Shown: in pieces, positions 40,201 to 52,348 of the stretch | Layout: the number at the start of each line of letters is the position of its first letter | How positions within the stretch are numbered: position 1 is the stretch's first letter | Assembly (NCBI RefSeq): GCF_016859285.1 | Contig: NC_053419.1 | Coordinates: 12,800,501 to 12,864,500, forward strand | Length of the DNA stretch: 64,000 nt | Direction of reading: 5' to 3' | From: Xiphias gladius | Taxonomy: Eukaryota > Chordata > Actinopteri > Istiophoriformes > Xiphiidae | Program-made: the position numbers and the translations under genes | Notes under the pieces: generated by a model | Databases searched by the model: none | Seen by the model: only the letters and a program-made list of their open reading frames with translations | What the model was told of the DNA's origin: nothing

Positions 40201-43200
40201 AAAAATCCAATCCTTCTGTGGTATTACAGCATCCTTTTGAATAGTTTCACTGTCAAAGTAGAACTGTTTTACAATTCCCCTCAATCCCAATGTAGCCTAA
40301 TAATACAAATAGTATTTTAGAGAAAGGATAGCTGATGGTATGCAGAATAGTTTAGTATCTAAGGGCTAAACATTAGTCACTGCTTCTTTCTCAACTTTAG
40401 AAGAATCATATCGTGATAATATCATCTTACGATGTATCACTCCACCAATTTCTTTTTTTTTTCTATATTCAAGCAGTCTGCTAAATCTGAAATTAATAAC
40501 TTACAGAGTTAGTTATTAAAGTTTTTGTTTTATGCGCATGAGGTGCCTGGTATCCCCAGTGTGATTATTTTCATTGTGATTTTGTAAACATTTGGCACAT
40601 TATGATATATATCAATTACAGAAAATATCATTAATCTATTTTGATGATGAATTGAACCATTCAACCCAGCCCTATAGTATATAATAGTGTAATTCTAATA
40701 CAATATCATTATTAGTGTAGTATAGTATAGTATAATATAGTATAGCATATATAGTATTTGCTTTAGTACTAGTGTTAGTATAGTATAGTATTAGTATTAG
40801 TAGACTACAGTATTGGCATTAGCAAAGTATAGTATGGTATAGTATTAGTGTTAGTATAGTAATAGCATTAGTATGGCATTAATATGGAATGGTAATAGCC
40901 CTAATAGTATATTGTAGTATAGGTTTAATCAACAACGCTAACCTTTGATCTGTACTTTCATCTGTACTTCACTGATGCCTACTGAAGCCTCTGACACAAA
41001 TCCATCCACATGTAAAAAAGAGAAGAAGTTAGCTGCATCAGTTTAATCAGAAAGGAAGTTGCAAAAGTGTTTGGCCGTTAGCTGGTAGGGGTAGTAAGCA
41101 GTGTGCGAGGGGAAGAATTAAAAGAGGCTTTCATTTAATGTCTGGATGGTGATGATGCCCCTAAACTCAGTTATCACACAGCCCTATGAATAGTAGAAAG
41201 TGTGCGGCTCTGCTGTACAGACAAAACCAGAAGAGGATAATGCATGACTCAACATTTTGTACATTTATTCTACTTTATACACAATGCACACACGCGCACA
41301 CACACACACACACAAACAACTTCCTTGTGAAGCCTGAACTGCTGATAAGAGTGGCTCAAGCCTTTCTTATCACAGAACCCAGCTGCATGAGTTGGAGAAG
41401 AGCTGAGTGAGTAAAACAACTCGACAGTAATAATGTCCAAAGGACCAAAACTGTCAAGGGCTTATCGTATCAGTCCATATCCATGAGCCAGAGGAGCCAG
41501 TATGAAGGCCTGGACCAGAGTGAAACTGAAAAGAAATTCACATTCCCATGGGTGTCACAGACCACTGGTTGACCATTGTGCTATTTTAAACCAAACTCAA
41601 TCACAATACATGCTAGAGCACAAACTATGCTGGATGGAAGCTGTAATCCAGACTTTCCTTACTGAAGGTGCCTAAATATCGTTTCACTATAATGTTACTA
41701 AAGGGGCTAAAGTTCTTTCACAACTGTTTTTCTGTATCTGCTCTTTGCGGCACGGGCGCTCTTAGAGCTGGCCAGCAGATTATGGCAATAGAAGAGGCAC
41801 CAGAATATGGAGTAGTATATGTCATTCATCTTATCACTGTTGAAGTTAGAAATTAGGCCTTTTCACAGACATGTGAAGACAATTTGACATGCCTCACTAG
41901 GAAAAGTACAGGTGTCTATAATAAAAAGTCCCAACGGCTGAATTCAAATCAGTTGCTTCAGTTTCAGGGTCCTGGTATTGATCATGCTGGCTCATTATCC
42001 AACTGTTCTGACATCTTGAATAGAACACAGCTGTTGTTTATGTGTTTATTAACACCTGTCTTTCCTACTATGAAAAGTTCAAATGTCTGCTAGGAAAAGG
42101 GCCTATGACAACTACACATTGAATTTAAACTTTTTTTACACGACTGGCTTATATCAATGTGTTTGCTGCTTACATTTTTTTTTTTCTTACCAGATATAAC
42201 TTTTCTGTCCCATGCCTGTAAAATTTGACCCAAAACAGTTACATTTTAACTAATTCATTTTACTTAAAACGACTTTTAAGCCAACATAGGTAAAAAGTCC
42301 TGTAAGTGCTCAGAAAAATTGAAATTTTAACATTGTGAATTCCGTGACAACTGGGAAAACTGAGGGGAAAAAAATAATGGTCGGTGATCAACATGAAAAC
42401 ACAAAAACATACAAACATTAAACTACTGATTCAATACTTATCAAGCACATCAAACAAAAGTACTAATGCAGACCTAACATTTTAAAAAATGCATTTATAA
42501 AAATATCTACTAAGATCTAGGACTGCTGAGTAAAAAAAGTAGTGCTTTCTTGTAAAAGCATCATGTGTCCAAAGAGAGTTGTGCCAAAACTTTAATTATT
42601 ATTATTATTAGTATTAGTATTATTATTATTACTTGAATTATTGCTTTGCAGAATTTGAAAACACTATGCACCTTAAACTGGAGCTGTTGTACTGGCTGTG
42701 CGTGGAACATGCAACACTCTTTGTCTGTTGGGAGCCAGTAGAACCACATGGGTTTTCTTTGGTAAAACTGGCCATGCTAGACCGTCCCTGGTGCCATCAC
42801 CTCAGTTTGTTTTTCCTTGATAAAACAGTCAGGAATGTGAGGCTAAAGCTGGGTTTAAACCTCAGAGGCAAGGTACATTCACCAAGCTCACAAAAAGACC
42901 AACAGAGACCAAGCAGACCATTTACTCCAGGTAAAGCATGTTTGCTGATTTACCAAAAAAATATATTTTCCGTGTAAGAAATTCCTATTAAACTCTATGC
43001 ATGTGTCAACATTCAGCAGTGCTGAAGGGAAATCGATATCTGATTTTTGAATGACATGCTGCCAAAAAGGGCAAATGTGAAACCCAAAACCATGCACCCT
43101 TAAACATACAGCATGAAGCCAGTTGCGGTTCAGCTCAGCATGCTTCTTTCAGGTATGATGAAGACAGCTGGACACTAGCCAAAGCCAAGAAGAAGGCCGA

Positions 43201-45621
43201 ACAGCACAAAAAGATTTGTGACGTGGCATTTAAATCACAGCTCATTTCATGCTGTCAAATCTAATTTAACTGTGGATTTTTTCACTTTCACGGTCACGAA
43301 AAAAAAAAAAAAATCTTTTTAGAGGGTTCACTGTTTGCCCTGTTTCATGAAAGGTTTGGCATAATATGAACAGACAGCAAATCTATATGGTTTTATGATG
43401 AAGAAAACAGAAATGAATCTCAATATCAAATCTAACCTTGGCATGGAATATATTATAATTCAAGCAACGTTCCAAGACATCAAACAGAGAAGACAGACCC
43501 AAACCACTGCAAAGGCGGTATGAGAAGGAAGTGTGTGTCTGTGTGTTTGTTTGTGCATTTAGACAAACAGGCTGGTCTGCAGTCTGCGTTTGTATAATAC
43601 CAGTCACGCGGCGGGGGACTGAAATACGCAGAAACAGCTTAGCGCAACAAATGTTTTCCATTCTTACTGAACTACAGACGTCTAACTGCGACGGGATGAT
43701 TAATCTTGCATTTTAAATTTTTAAAAGGATGACTAATAATAAAATATTAAACATTTTCTGCGACCACACAAAGAGCATATTTTCTGCTTGAAGGAGCAGG
43801 TACTGTACAGTCGGTATTACTGAGACAATACAATGGCACCAGCAAGGCCTGTAAAACGTGATTACTGTCACAAACGCAGGAGAGATGGGTGTGATTCTTT
43901 TTGCACAATAAAAGCAATCATTACTTCATTGAATTATTTCACCGCCTTTGCTCATGTGCGTAATGAGATTTCAAATGTGAATGCTTGATGTTTTTTCATC
44001 TTGGCATCCTTACGAAAATGTGCTTCACCGGGCACAGTGAAATGAGGTTCGAGTCTTCTCTGCTGTATCTTCCTGTCGTTGTCAAGTTCAGACAATGAAA
44101 GATTGAATCTTTTGAATCTCTTCATTTGCATGAGTAAGTAATGCTGATTGGCATCCTTGAAGGCTGCAGCCGAGGGAGCAAATCCCTTGAGCTGCAGTGG
44201 AGCGAGTGGGCAACACTCATAAGTCAAACCTACCAGAGCGGATCTGAGTAGTGATGCATGGCCGTGTGTGTGTATGCACTCACATATCTCACCTCAGTAG
44301 GAAAAAGGTGACAATATCACAGAGGGAAACCATACTCGCTTCCAAAGAATGTTTGAAAATGCATAAATTAAGCAAAACTATTTCATATGGCAACCCTAAT
44401 CCACGGTTATCTCAGATGCAATTTAATATTTTGTGTTAAAACAAACAAAAGCAAAAAACAAAAACATGGTTTGTAATTATTAGGGATTTAATAGGGCTTA
44501 GGGAGTTTTGTCCTGCAATACCACAGAGCCTCACATGACTGACAGATCTGTCAACCAGGAGTTGTTCCCCTGTGGTGCAGGTGAAAATCAAACTTAGTCT
44601 GTTTTTCACCTCCCATGATTTACATGCAGCTAAAAGTAAAGAGTGACACTTGCCCCATACTGACGTATTGCATGTGCATGAAAACACAGTCTTGTAGCTA
44701 TAGCACGGAGGAAAAAACAAACCTTCTGTCAAGACATATGTAGCTAGTGTGGAGACGCTGAGATTTCTTCAAAATACAATGATCACGTGGGTTATTTTAA
44801 AAGGGAAAAACCAGCAATTTTTTTTTTTTTAAATATAAATCTTTCATCAGGGAGGTCAGGTCAGCTGCAGAGCAAGAGTCACCGGACTGAACAAAGAAAC
44901 TTCAGGAGGATGATTAGTTTTTTTAACCACTCCAGGGGACAAGCTCAATGATGCCCCCTTTAAATTACAGTTAATGTTGTTTGCTTGGTAAAAGCTTAAA
45001 ATCTACAAATTGGTTAATTGATTAATTGAACTTTAGCTGCAACTGTCTTGTTGAAATGAACCGTTTCCAGCTTCTTAAATGTGAATTTTATTTGGTTTTC
45101 TAAGTCTTCTATGATAATAAACTGACTATCTCTTGCAAGACATGTCTGTGCTCTGGGAACTTGTGATGGACAGTCTTGCCCTCTGCGTTTTGTAATTCAC
45201 AAGCTCCCCATATTTCTGTTCAGGCCACGACCCTTGAACTCCCTTCTGCGTGCACTTACTCGGTCTTGTCGCGGGTTTTGTCCTCACTGAGCTGCAGCAG
45301 GTTGATGACAGCCTTTCCCAGCTGCTTGTCTGGACCCACCAGGGCCCGGTGCAGGACGTGGACATGCAGCGTGCCCCGCTCTCCTCCTCCTCCTCCTCCC
45401 CCACCCTGATGTGGTGGCGGCGGCAGGTCGAAAGCGGCCTCCTCCTTCCACACCGGAGCCACGCTCTTCTCCACCACCGAGGTCTGGTACTTGTCCTTGC
45501 CCACTTGCATGACCGCGTACGCATCGTTAGTGCCGCTTTTCCCCTTTGTCCTGAGGCCTCTGGCTTGGAGGACCGTCACCTGGACGCTTGTGGGACACCA
45601 CTGCTGATCCGCCAAGGACAT
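31201..45621 (-). CDS. rab11fip1: Rab11 family-interacting protein 1 (class I FIP)
   Basis: Effector that links Rab11 GTPases to recycling endosomes. Minus-strand exons: 45621-45260, 36995-36568, 36462-34590, 33055-32183, 31744-31630 and 31407-31201. They join to 1285 residues, close to the long human isoform. The C2 domain spans about residues 10-170 (TSVQVTVLQARGL, DAYAVMQVGKDKY, and past the intron FTRNNMTASMFDLS), with an inserted Pro4 and Gly8 run at 67-80. FIP1-specific blocks follow (SNLQRNMSQSMSVLP, CINGSHVYFEEP). About residues 375-800, all in exon 3, are nearly pure Glu/Arg/Lys with internal duplications. Exon 4 has an NPFEDDEDE motif near residue 1045, a possible EHD-protein ligand. 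The last 68 residues are the Rab11-binding domain with YIDNLLVRVLEEKPSIL. Intron 1 is about 8.3 kb. Confidence 0.95.
33990..34480 (-). repeat. interspersed repeat family B, in rab11fip1 intron 3
   Basis: Read on the minus strand it contains ctgtactaaatttttggcaa, tccatcggatggttgttgag and tggtggactgactcac, the same words as in 21400-22260. The part at 34340-34470 is full of gcatgctaacatgct and gctagcatgctgatgttagc words, a common percomorph repeat block. Confidence 0.6.
34860..36130 (-). repeat. Glu/Arg/Lys repeat tract in rab11fip1 exon 3
   Basis: About 1.27 kb encoding charged heptad-like units such as EEERRR, EEKRRLEEE and EEERIQRE. Two copies of a long unit are nearly identical: 35963 to 35634 (330 bases) and 35633 to 35307 (327 bases, one Glu codon fewer); a third copy starts at 35306 and soon diverges. 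The coding strand is almost all purine. The pattern fits a long single alpha-helix or coiled coil. Confidence 0.85.
37190..37615. repeat. interspersed repeat family A, full copy
   Basis: Starts at aactgattttttggccactt, passes ggcagtggaaacaagttgtg, accacctggagg, ctttttcactgaaaactg and ends at cattacgagcaacccctttc. The same order of blocks occurs at 13575-13965, with end fragments at 10215 and 12010. Confidence 0.65.
40700..40925. repeat. TAGTAT low-complexity repeat
   Basis: Irregular repeats of TAGTATAGTAT, TATTAGTGT and TAGTATTAG fill about 225 bases in rab11fip1 intron 1. Confidence 0.8.
41286..41314. repeat. (CA)n microsatellite
   Basis: CA dinucleotide run with one CG interruption. Confidence 0.9.
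41854..42105. mobile_element. palindromic MITE in rab11fip1 intron 1
   Basis: The left end TAGGCCTTTTCACAGACAT and, further in, TAGGAAAAGTACAGGTG match the reverse complement of the right end: TAGGCCCTTTTC, then TAGTAGGAAAGACAGGTG. The inverted repeats span about 55 bases each within 252 bases, with no coding frame. I recall very similar sequence scattered in other percomorph genomes. Confidence 0.65.
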
Positions 45622-47300
45622 GCTGACACCACTCGTTGCTGGGTTATCGCGGTGAGGAAATTAAGTCCCAAAACGAAACGCGGCGGTGTCTACCATCGGT
45701 TCACCGTGACTCTGGTCAGAGGCGAAGAAAAGTTTTCCCGTGTGCTTCGCTGAAGTTGAGGAAACAGCTGACGGGGCGTGGTTACACCGAGAGTGGCCCT
45801 TAGACACTCCCACAGATTAACAGGTTCCATGACCTCTGAAACCAACTGGACACGCTGCTCGATCCGCTCATTCACGCCACAACAATCACTTACTGGAGTC
45901 ATGAGGCCACACCTGATCCTTGCTGCCAGAGTGCATCAGCATCATCCCACATGGGCTGCATTCAAATGAGGACAAAAAGGAATGACTGATTTTGGTACTT
46001 TGTTGGCACATTTTAATACTACTGGCTCCTCGGTTGATTGTCTTCGTTGAAGGCAAGCTCTACTATTTCTAGACGAGGCTCGTGGTCTGTAATAAGCAGT
46101 AGTTACAGTGCCATCGTCAAAATGACACCTCATTTAAACATGACACCTCTCCGCTCTAATAGGTCTGAGGCTGTAACTTGGAGAAAGGACAGGACACCTG
46201 ACAAGCCTGTGACAGCATATAGCATTCCTAGGGTGGGATTCAGTTTAACATGCAGCTCCAGTCTGAATCTCAGTCAGGCTGCCCTGTGGCTGTATGCATG
46301 GATTTCCTTCCACTTGCAGATCAGATGGACTGAAGGCTCTAAAATACTTTGAGTGTGTTTGTTTGTTTGCCTGCTTCAGCCCATTAATGGACTGGCAACC
46401 TTTCCAGAGTTGATTCCCTTTCTGCTCAATGCATAAGTGTTAACAATCTCCATGGGCCTGACTAGGACAGTTATATAGCTGTCTACCATATAGCTGTCTC
46501 TCATACCACAATATGCAGGTTGGTTCATGTCTGAACACTGACTCCTGCTGTTTAAAAAAGGGAACAAAAGTAACAATTTCTGGTCAAGTTACTTTGGGTG
46601 ACCCTAAATCTCATATCCTCCAAAGAGAGACTTCTCTAACAACCTGAGTAAACAAACTGAAGACCTCCATTATCGTGGCTTACATAAAGTACAGGATCTT
46701 AAAATGTCTGATCTCACTTTCCTTGGTTCACAATGCCCAGCAAAGATTAAAGCTGAAGACACATATAGAGCCTTGAGCCAATTAGCAAAGAGACAAACAA
46801 GTGCTGGCCCAACTTGTCTGTCTGACTGTGATGTGACAGCTGTAGGGCTAGACACAGTTGCAGTTGCTCTGTAAATAGCTGTGTACCTGCTAGGATTATC
46901 TATTATAATAATAATATAAGTTTTCACCATTCACAAAAAAAAATCGAAATGTTTTAATCAGATTATACAACAAACTCACAAGGCAATAAAAAGCAAGCAG
47001 AAAAAAAAAAATCAGGTCACTATCGTTTTGGTTCCTGAATAATCTAAAAAAAAGTAAATGAAACCATTCTCCCAATGTCAAAACATGCCACATACTAAAT
47101 AAATATAAATTTAACACTGATTAAAAAAAACATAAATAGCACAAAACAAAACATACAATAAAATACTTTTCTTTGGTTGTGAGCTTGGTATAAAAGGAGA
47201 ATGTACGTTCCTATTTTGGTCATTTACATTCACCTTGTGTAAGATGTCACTGTATAGGATGTAAGAGCCTGACCTAATATAACATCTTGTACAAGAAAAA
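45622..47300. other. rab11fip1 promoter and gpat4 3' flank
   Basis: The first 130 bases upstream of the rab11fip1 ATG are moderately CpG-rich and probably hold its leader and promoter. The rest should include the gpat4 3' UTR. A minus-strand ATTAAA at 46953-46958 is one candidate end, not certain. No further gene recognised. Confidence 0.45.
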
Positions 47301-47324
47301 ATATGTCATACATTCACTGTGTCC

Positions 47325-50300
47325 TCATTGTCCTTTGCTTGAATCTTGGTTGTTTTTATCCTCCTCCGGATTTTCATCCTCTAAATGTTTGTCACCACTT
47401 TGGTCCTGCTGGTCCTGCTCACCTACAAGAACTTTGCTGTAGAGTTTCTGCTGCTCTTCTTTAAAAGCATCTTTCACTTTTGCTCGTTTCAGCCCCCCAT
47501 CCCTGAGAGCACACAGGTTGGAAAGGCAAAGGGCATCACACTCAGACTCAACACAGTGTCATTAGTTACTTATTCCACAAACCCTGAAGGGAGTAACCAC
47601 GAAATAGCTTCAGGGCGTAATACTGCAAATACTGTTAAAGCTGAAAAGCTACTAACAATGTGTTTTGTGAATCAGTGCTTGTTTCATGCCATTGGCAACC
47701 TCCCCCTCTTAACTACTACTAACACCTATAATTTTACGGACATATATCATGACATTTAAATACAACAATGACTCACCAAATGAGATCCACAAAGCCTCCT
47801 TGTGCAGCTATGGCCGCTTTCACTCTGTTGGCAAACTGCACTGCATCCTCCCCTTCCTACACAAGGACAATAAAAAAAAAAGAACAGGCTAACTCCAGTA
47901 GATGGAATAAATAATAGATTGTCTCACTTATATCAATGATTTTGTTGTGACGTAGTTTCACCTCTCTGTTCATAGGTGGCAGATACCAAACGCTGCAGAC
48001 AATGGCCCAGCTGCTCATCATCCTCAACAGATAATTCACCATGCCATACTTACTGCTGTTCCAGAAAGCATCCCCAAACTGAGGATCATACTGCAAGATG
48101 GAAATAAGGCCACATCAAGCCTAGGTAAGAGCAAAATGAGCAGCAAAGTGGACAAAGACAAAAAAAAGTTCCTACCTTAATGGCAACTGGATAGACTGTG
48201 CAGCCAATTTCAAAGCTGCCCTTTTTGAACATCATCACTGATGTGTTATTGATGCAAGTACCTGTCGATGACACAGTGTGAAGATCTTTGCAACACTAAA
48301 CAACAAACTTTATTCAGTCTAAAAACGTGTTTCAAACTATCATAGCATCAGTTATTTGAACTCCACAGTATTATGATACACACCCTCAGGAAAGATGAGG
48401 ATGGGCTGTTTGGTTTTATCAGCAACGTGATCGCCAAGCCTGAAACGACAAAGCAGATACATTTTTTTAAAATCCTTTACAAAAATCTAGCCATTTACTT
48501 GAGTGTTTATTATATGAAATGCACTATATACTATATTTTAAATCCTTTTAAACTCAAAGATGACAGGTTGGTACCAGTCCCGCAAACTACCATTGATTCA
48601 CAAGCTGCTTTACGTTCGACTATGTCCACTGACAAGTTAATTGCTTGATGGCAGCCATATTGATTATCCTAGTGGAACATTATCGAATTATATCTGGCAT
48701 TATCGTGCATTGCCTGACACCATCTACCAAATTTGTAATTGTTAGGTCATTAAGTGAGAAGGCTTTAGGGAAACAAACAAAGACAAATCAATCAAAAAAG
48801 ATGGAAGTTTTTAGAGCAAGAGTACAGAAATGTGAGGTCCCTTACTCACACTTTTGCTGTCTCTGTGACTGGTGTATTATTGGAAGGCCTTTACCACCAT
48901 AGATTTTTCTGTGCAAAAATAATGTTCAGTATGTATATACTGTATGGTATAAGTCAGTAGTATATATAGTATGAATCACAGTGTGTCACAATAAAATCTG
49001 TTAATGATAAATAAACTTTATATTTCTATTAATACACTCTTAACCTTGTGGACCTTATTAAGCGAAACTTAAATCATGATAAGAAGCATACGGGGTGAAT
49101 GACAGGTGTACCTTCCAATTGAGACACTGAAATAATCCCATTATTGTATTTGTCCTGCCATCCCCGTTGTGAAACTCCCTTGCTACCATCAGCCATATTA
49201 CTCATCCAAATGATCATCCTAATTGATTATTGGCTGCTGAGCATTAAAACTGATCATAATGTAATTGGAGCTAAGAGCAGTAGCACTGAGGTGATGCAGT
49301 GCTACCTTTTGGCCACTAGGTGTCTGTCTTTGACTTCTGATCTTTCAAACCAGATGTGAGGAGAGGATTTGACCATGGCTCTTTGGATCATTCCCATCAA
49401 CCCTCCATGCACCTGGCCAACCTGACAGACAAGTTCAAGACAAGTTGAGCAGTTCTTCATGATCATTCAGTCTCACGAACAATGAGCAGACACACAAACG
49501 CAGGCACGCACAGAAAAACATACATTATACAGATACACACAACCATACACACACTACCAGAGAGTAGCAGCCATCATTAGCCAAGATGATGACATCAATG
49601 GGTGTTGTATGATTGGCCACACAGATGCCACCATTCTGTGGTTTGTTCTCCCTGCAATCAAACAAGTTTACTTAAGACGCAGACATACAACTTACAGTAC
49701 ATACAACTAAATGCCACAGATATAGAAAACAGTAATTTTATATGTAGAAGATAATTAGAATGGATCAGATTTTGAAGGTTCTGTCGGTGTTTTTCTTGTC
49801 ATTATATTATTTGAAATGGAAATATTTACAAAAAGCTGCTTTCCTGTCAAACAACGGGATGCCACCACACTTGTGAATGTCACTGTTCTGATTATTAGAA
49901 TACATTCAATAAATTAAACTGTTTCTTAGGAAGCCGATATTGTTGCTGAATATTAAATATCCTGTACCTGTTATGATAGGTGATGATTGCTGTGAGAGCT
50001 CTAACACAGATGCGGTAACACATTAGATGAACCTTCTCACTCAGGTAGAACCTTAACCTGAAGACATACAGCATTATGCCACAACAATCACGCCAGTCCT
50101 TGTAGTATTGATGCACACTTCAAAGTCTATAAAAAGCCACTTCATTTTTTAAAACAGCAGAACAATTCCAAAAAAAAAAATACTGTTATTTTAAATGCAA
50201 TTGGCTAAAATATGGGTGGTGCAGTCTAGGGTTTACACACGGTGATTACACTAGTCAGAGTTGCAGCCTAACTTGGAGTCCTAACTTCACAAGCATGCTT

Positions 50301-52207
50301 TGAATTATTGTGGGTATTGGGGGAAACTTACTTTCTATTTGGCAAAAAGCCCACCACAGTAGTCAAGACTAGCAGCAAACTAATGCCAGTGACTGCCAGA
50401 GTAACCCTGCAGGAAATAGAACATATAGTTGACTACAGATTGAAGCAGCTGTTTGCCCATTCGCAGCTTTTTGTACTGTGAGATGAATCTACCTGTGTGC
50501 TACTCTGACCTGAGAGGCAGCAGGACGCCATAGCGGATGAGGACCCCGAGGCCCCACAGGACGGTAAGTCTCAGACTTATGTGACGGAAGTTGTAGTTGC
50601 TTCGTGTCAGCAAGTTCCAACTCTCCAGTTCCTGGGCTGAAAAGCGCTTAGTCACCTCATCATCCACAATGCTCTCCACACCTCTCCGGCAGAAGTAGAA
50701 GATGTCAGCCATCTCAAACTCTGGCTCAGAGCGCAGACAGCTGGCTGAACCACGGAGCTCCTGGATCTCCTCTTGCAAAGAAGATGTTGGCTTTTTGGCT
50801 ATGATACCTTCAATGAGAATTAGAAGAAAAAAGACATGCATTTGGGATAATGGTTAAAACAAAAAGGATACATGCACAACAGGCATTCATGACTGAGGAA
50901 TATTGAAATATTACTTGTCTACCATTGCTATACGGTTTATAGAGTTCCTGATTCCTCTCCTTTGCTCCCATCTCCATTCGTAGCATTGCCCACTAATTAA
51001 AAAGAAAAAACATTTAGATAACCAGATTAGAGAATTAGAACAATTCAGTACTACATTTTCTGTTACTGTAATGTGTGATGTACATTAACGTAAGAGTAGG
51101 AACTAAAGACTTATATACAGATATACTACTACTGACCAGCAAATATGAAGTTGCATAACCTGTAATAAACATTGTAAGCCTCCAAATTGCCTTCAAGGTT
51201 TATGATTCAAAGAGAATATGGACAACATAGACTGTCATATGATCAAAGTGATGACATTAGGCAACAAGATCCTTGGAGACTACAACTCTGCAGAAGAGAG
51301 GGTGGGGACATCGTGTTTTCTGAGAAGCTTGCAGTTGAGAAAACAACACAAAGAAATTACAGAAACATTGAACACATTCAACCCTCTACCCTTTGTCTGA
51401 CTTATTCAAAAATAAGTAGGTCACAATTTTGATGGATCGGACCTCTGTGCCACCTAGACATGGAGAGAGGACATTTAAAGAACCATCGCTTGGTGTGTAC
51501 ACCAAATCAAACACCACAATGACACCACTGACAGCCACTTCAGACTGACCAGCTCCACGGGCTCAAACAGGCCCTTATCCTGTGCCCTGAGGAATATTTC
51601 ATGGGGCAAAACAACTATATTAAAACAGCAGGAAAGCATTTTGCAAAATGGCCAAAAAAATAATCTTTAAAAACAAAAAAATACAATGAAGTTCATCCCA
51701 GGAGTCTGAGCTCCCTGCAGCATCTACACCACCTCAGATGGTAGTTCCATGGCTAAAAGCTTGTTCCTTCCAGGGGTCTGTCACAAAGCCTACATTCCTG
51801 AGGAAAAGGATGCAGCAACATGCACTCTGTTCCTAACAGTCTCTCCTGGCTCAGACTTCCCAGGGGTCCCACCCAGCAATTAATGCATTTTTTTAAAATT
51901 AAATAAGTGAGATAGAATAATGTGAATAAAATAACCTTTTCAGTTCACCAAAACCCTGGTTCAATAACATAGGGATACAAAGGTCTCTAATTTTGAAACC
52001 ATCTAATAATATCGTGCATTACATAGAAACCAAGCTCACCTCAAAGATCTTGAGAAGTGTCCTCATGTAGAGTCTGCGCATACCAAAAGAGACTCCAAGC
52101 ACAGCTGGCACAATTATGAAGACAAACAGAAGAGTCAACCACAAAGTGACGGAGATGCCAAGACACCTGCACAGCAGGTTGTCAACAGGAAATGTAAACC
52201 AAGCCAT
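47325..52207 (-). CDS. gpat4: glycerol-3-phosphate acyltransferase 4
   Basis: ER and lipid-droplet enzyme that acylates glycerol-3-phosphate to lysophosphatidic acid, the first step of glycerolipid synthesis (older name AGPAT6). Minus-strand exons: 52207-52040, 50992-50923, 50807-50510, 50406-50332, 50057-49968, 49651-49558, 49421-49306, 48439-48384, 48261-48176, 48090-47962, 47856-47777 and 47502-47325. They close to 479 residues (human 456). Seen: an N-terminal hydrophobic segment (LLFVFIIVPAVLGVSFG), DIFYFCRRG-ES, DDEVTKRFSAQELESWNLL, membrane segments near 165-200, the catalytic HX4D motif NHTTPID (His248, Asp253) and FPEGTCIN (320-327). The C-terminal tail after QQKLYSKVLVG is about 30 residues of Gln, Asp, Glu and Lys, longer and unlike the human end. 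Confidence 0.96.
50993..52039. other. gpat4 intron after first coding exon, unidentified
   Basis: About 1.05 kb intron. The stretch 51190-51880 is less AT-rich than the other introns and looks like an old inserted sequence, but I could not name its source. No exon supported. Confidence 0.4.
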
Positions 52208-52348
52208 GCTAACAGCAGATTCAACACAGAGAACAACAAGACTGCACACCACACTGAAACCCTCAGCTTTAGGGCGAGTCTTCTGGTCTGTTTAAAGCCT
52301 CTGTGGCTGAAGCCAACGGTGATATGTAGATCAGGAGCAGCTCATTGT
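52208..52348 (-). other. gpat4 5' UTR part of exon 2
   Basis: Upstream of the gpat4 ATG the minus strand has a pyrimidine tract and acceptor (ttatccaacacag) ending at 52349, so exon 2 would carry 141 non-coding bases before the start codon. An in-frame ATG at 52252 lies 15 codons upstream; it was not chosen because the conserved family N-terminus begins after it. Confidence 0.5.

Larger units (their letters stand above)
36996..45259. other. rab11fip1 intron 1, repeats only
   Basis: An 8.3 kb intron with no exon I can support. It holds a family A repeat (37190-37615), poly(A) runs (38241-38259, 38987-39003), a TAGTAT-rich low-complexity stretch (40700-40925), a (CA)n tract (41286-41314) and a palindromic MITE (41854-42105). 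Regulatory elements may be present but are not visible by eye. Confidence 0.55.

Noticed and set aside
43153-43260. Exon-like + strand stretch with pyrimidine tract, AG and frame YDEDSWTLAKAKKKAEQHKK
   Set aside because: Opposite strand inside rab11fip1 intron 1, no partner exon found and no family recognised; likely chance.
45250-45753. 167-codon + strand frame
   Set aside because: Antisense of the GC-rich rab11fip1 exon 1.
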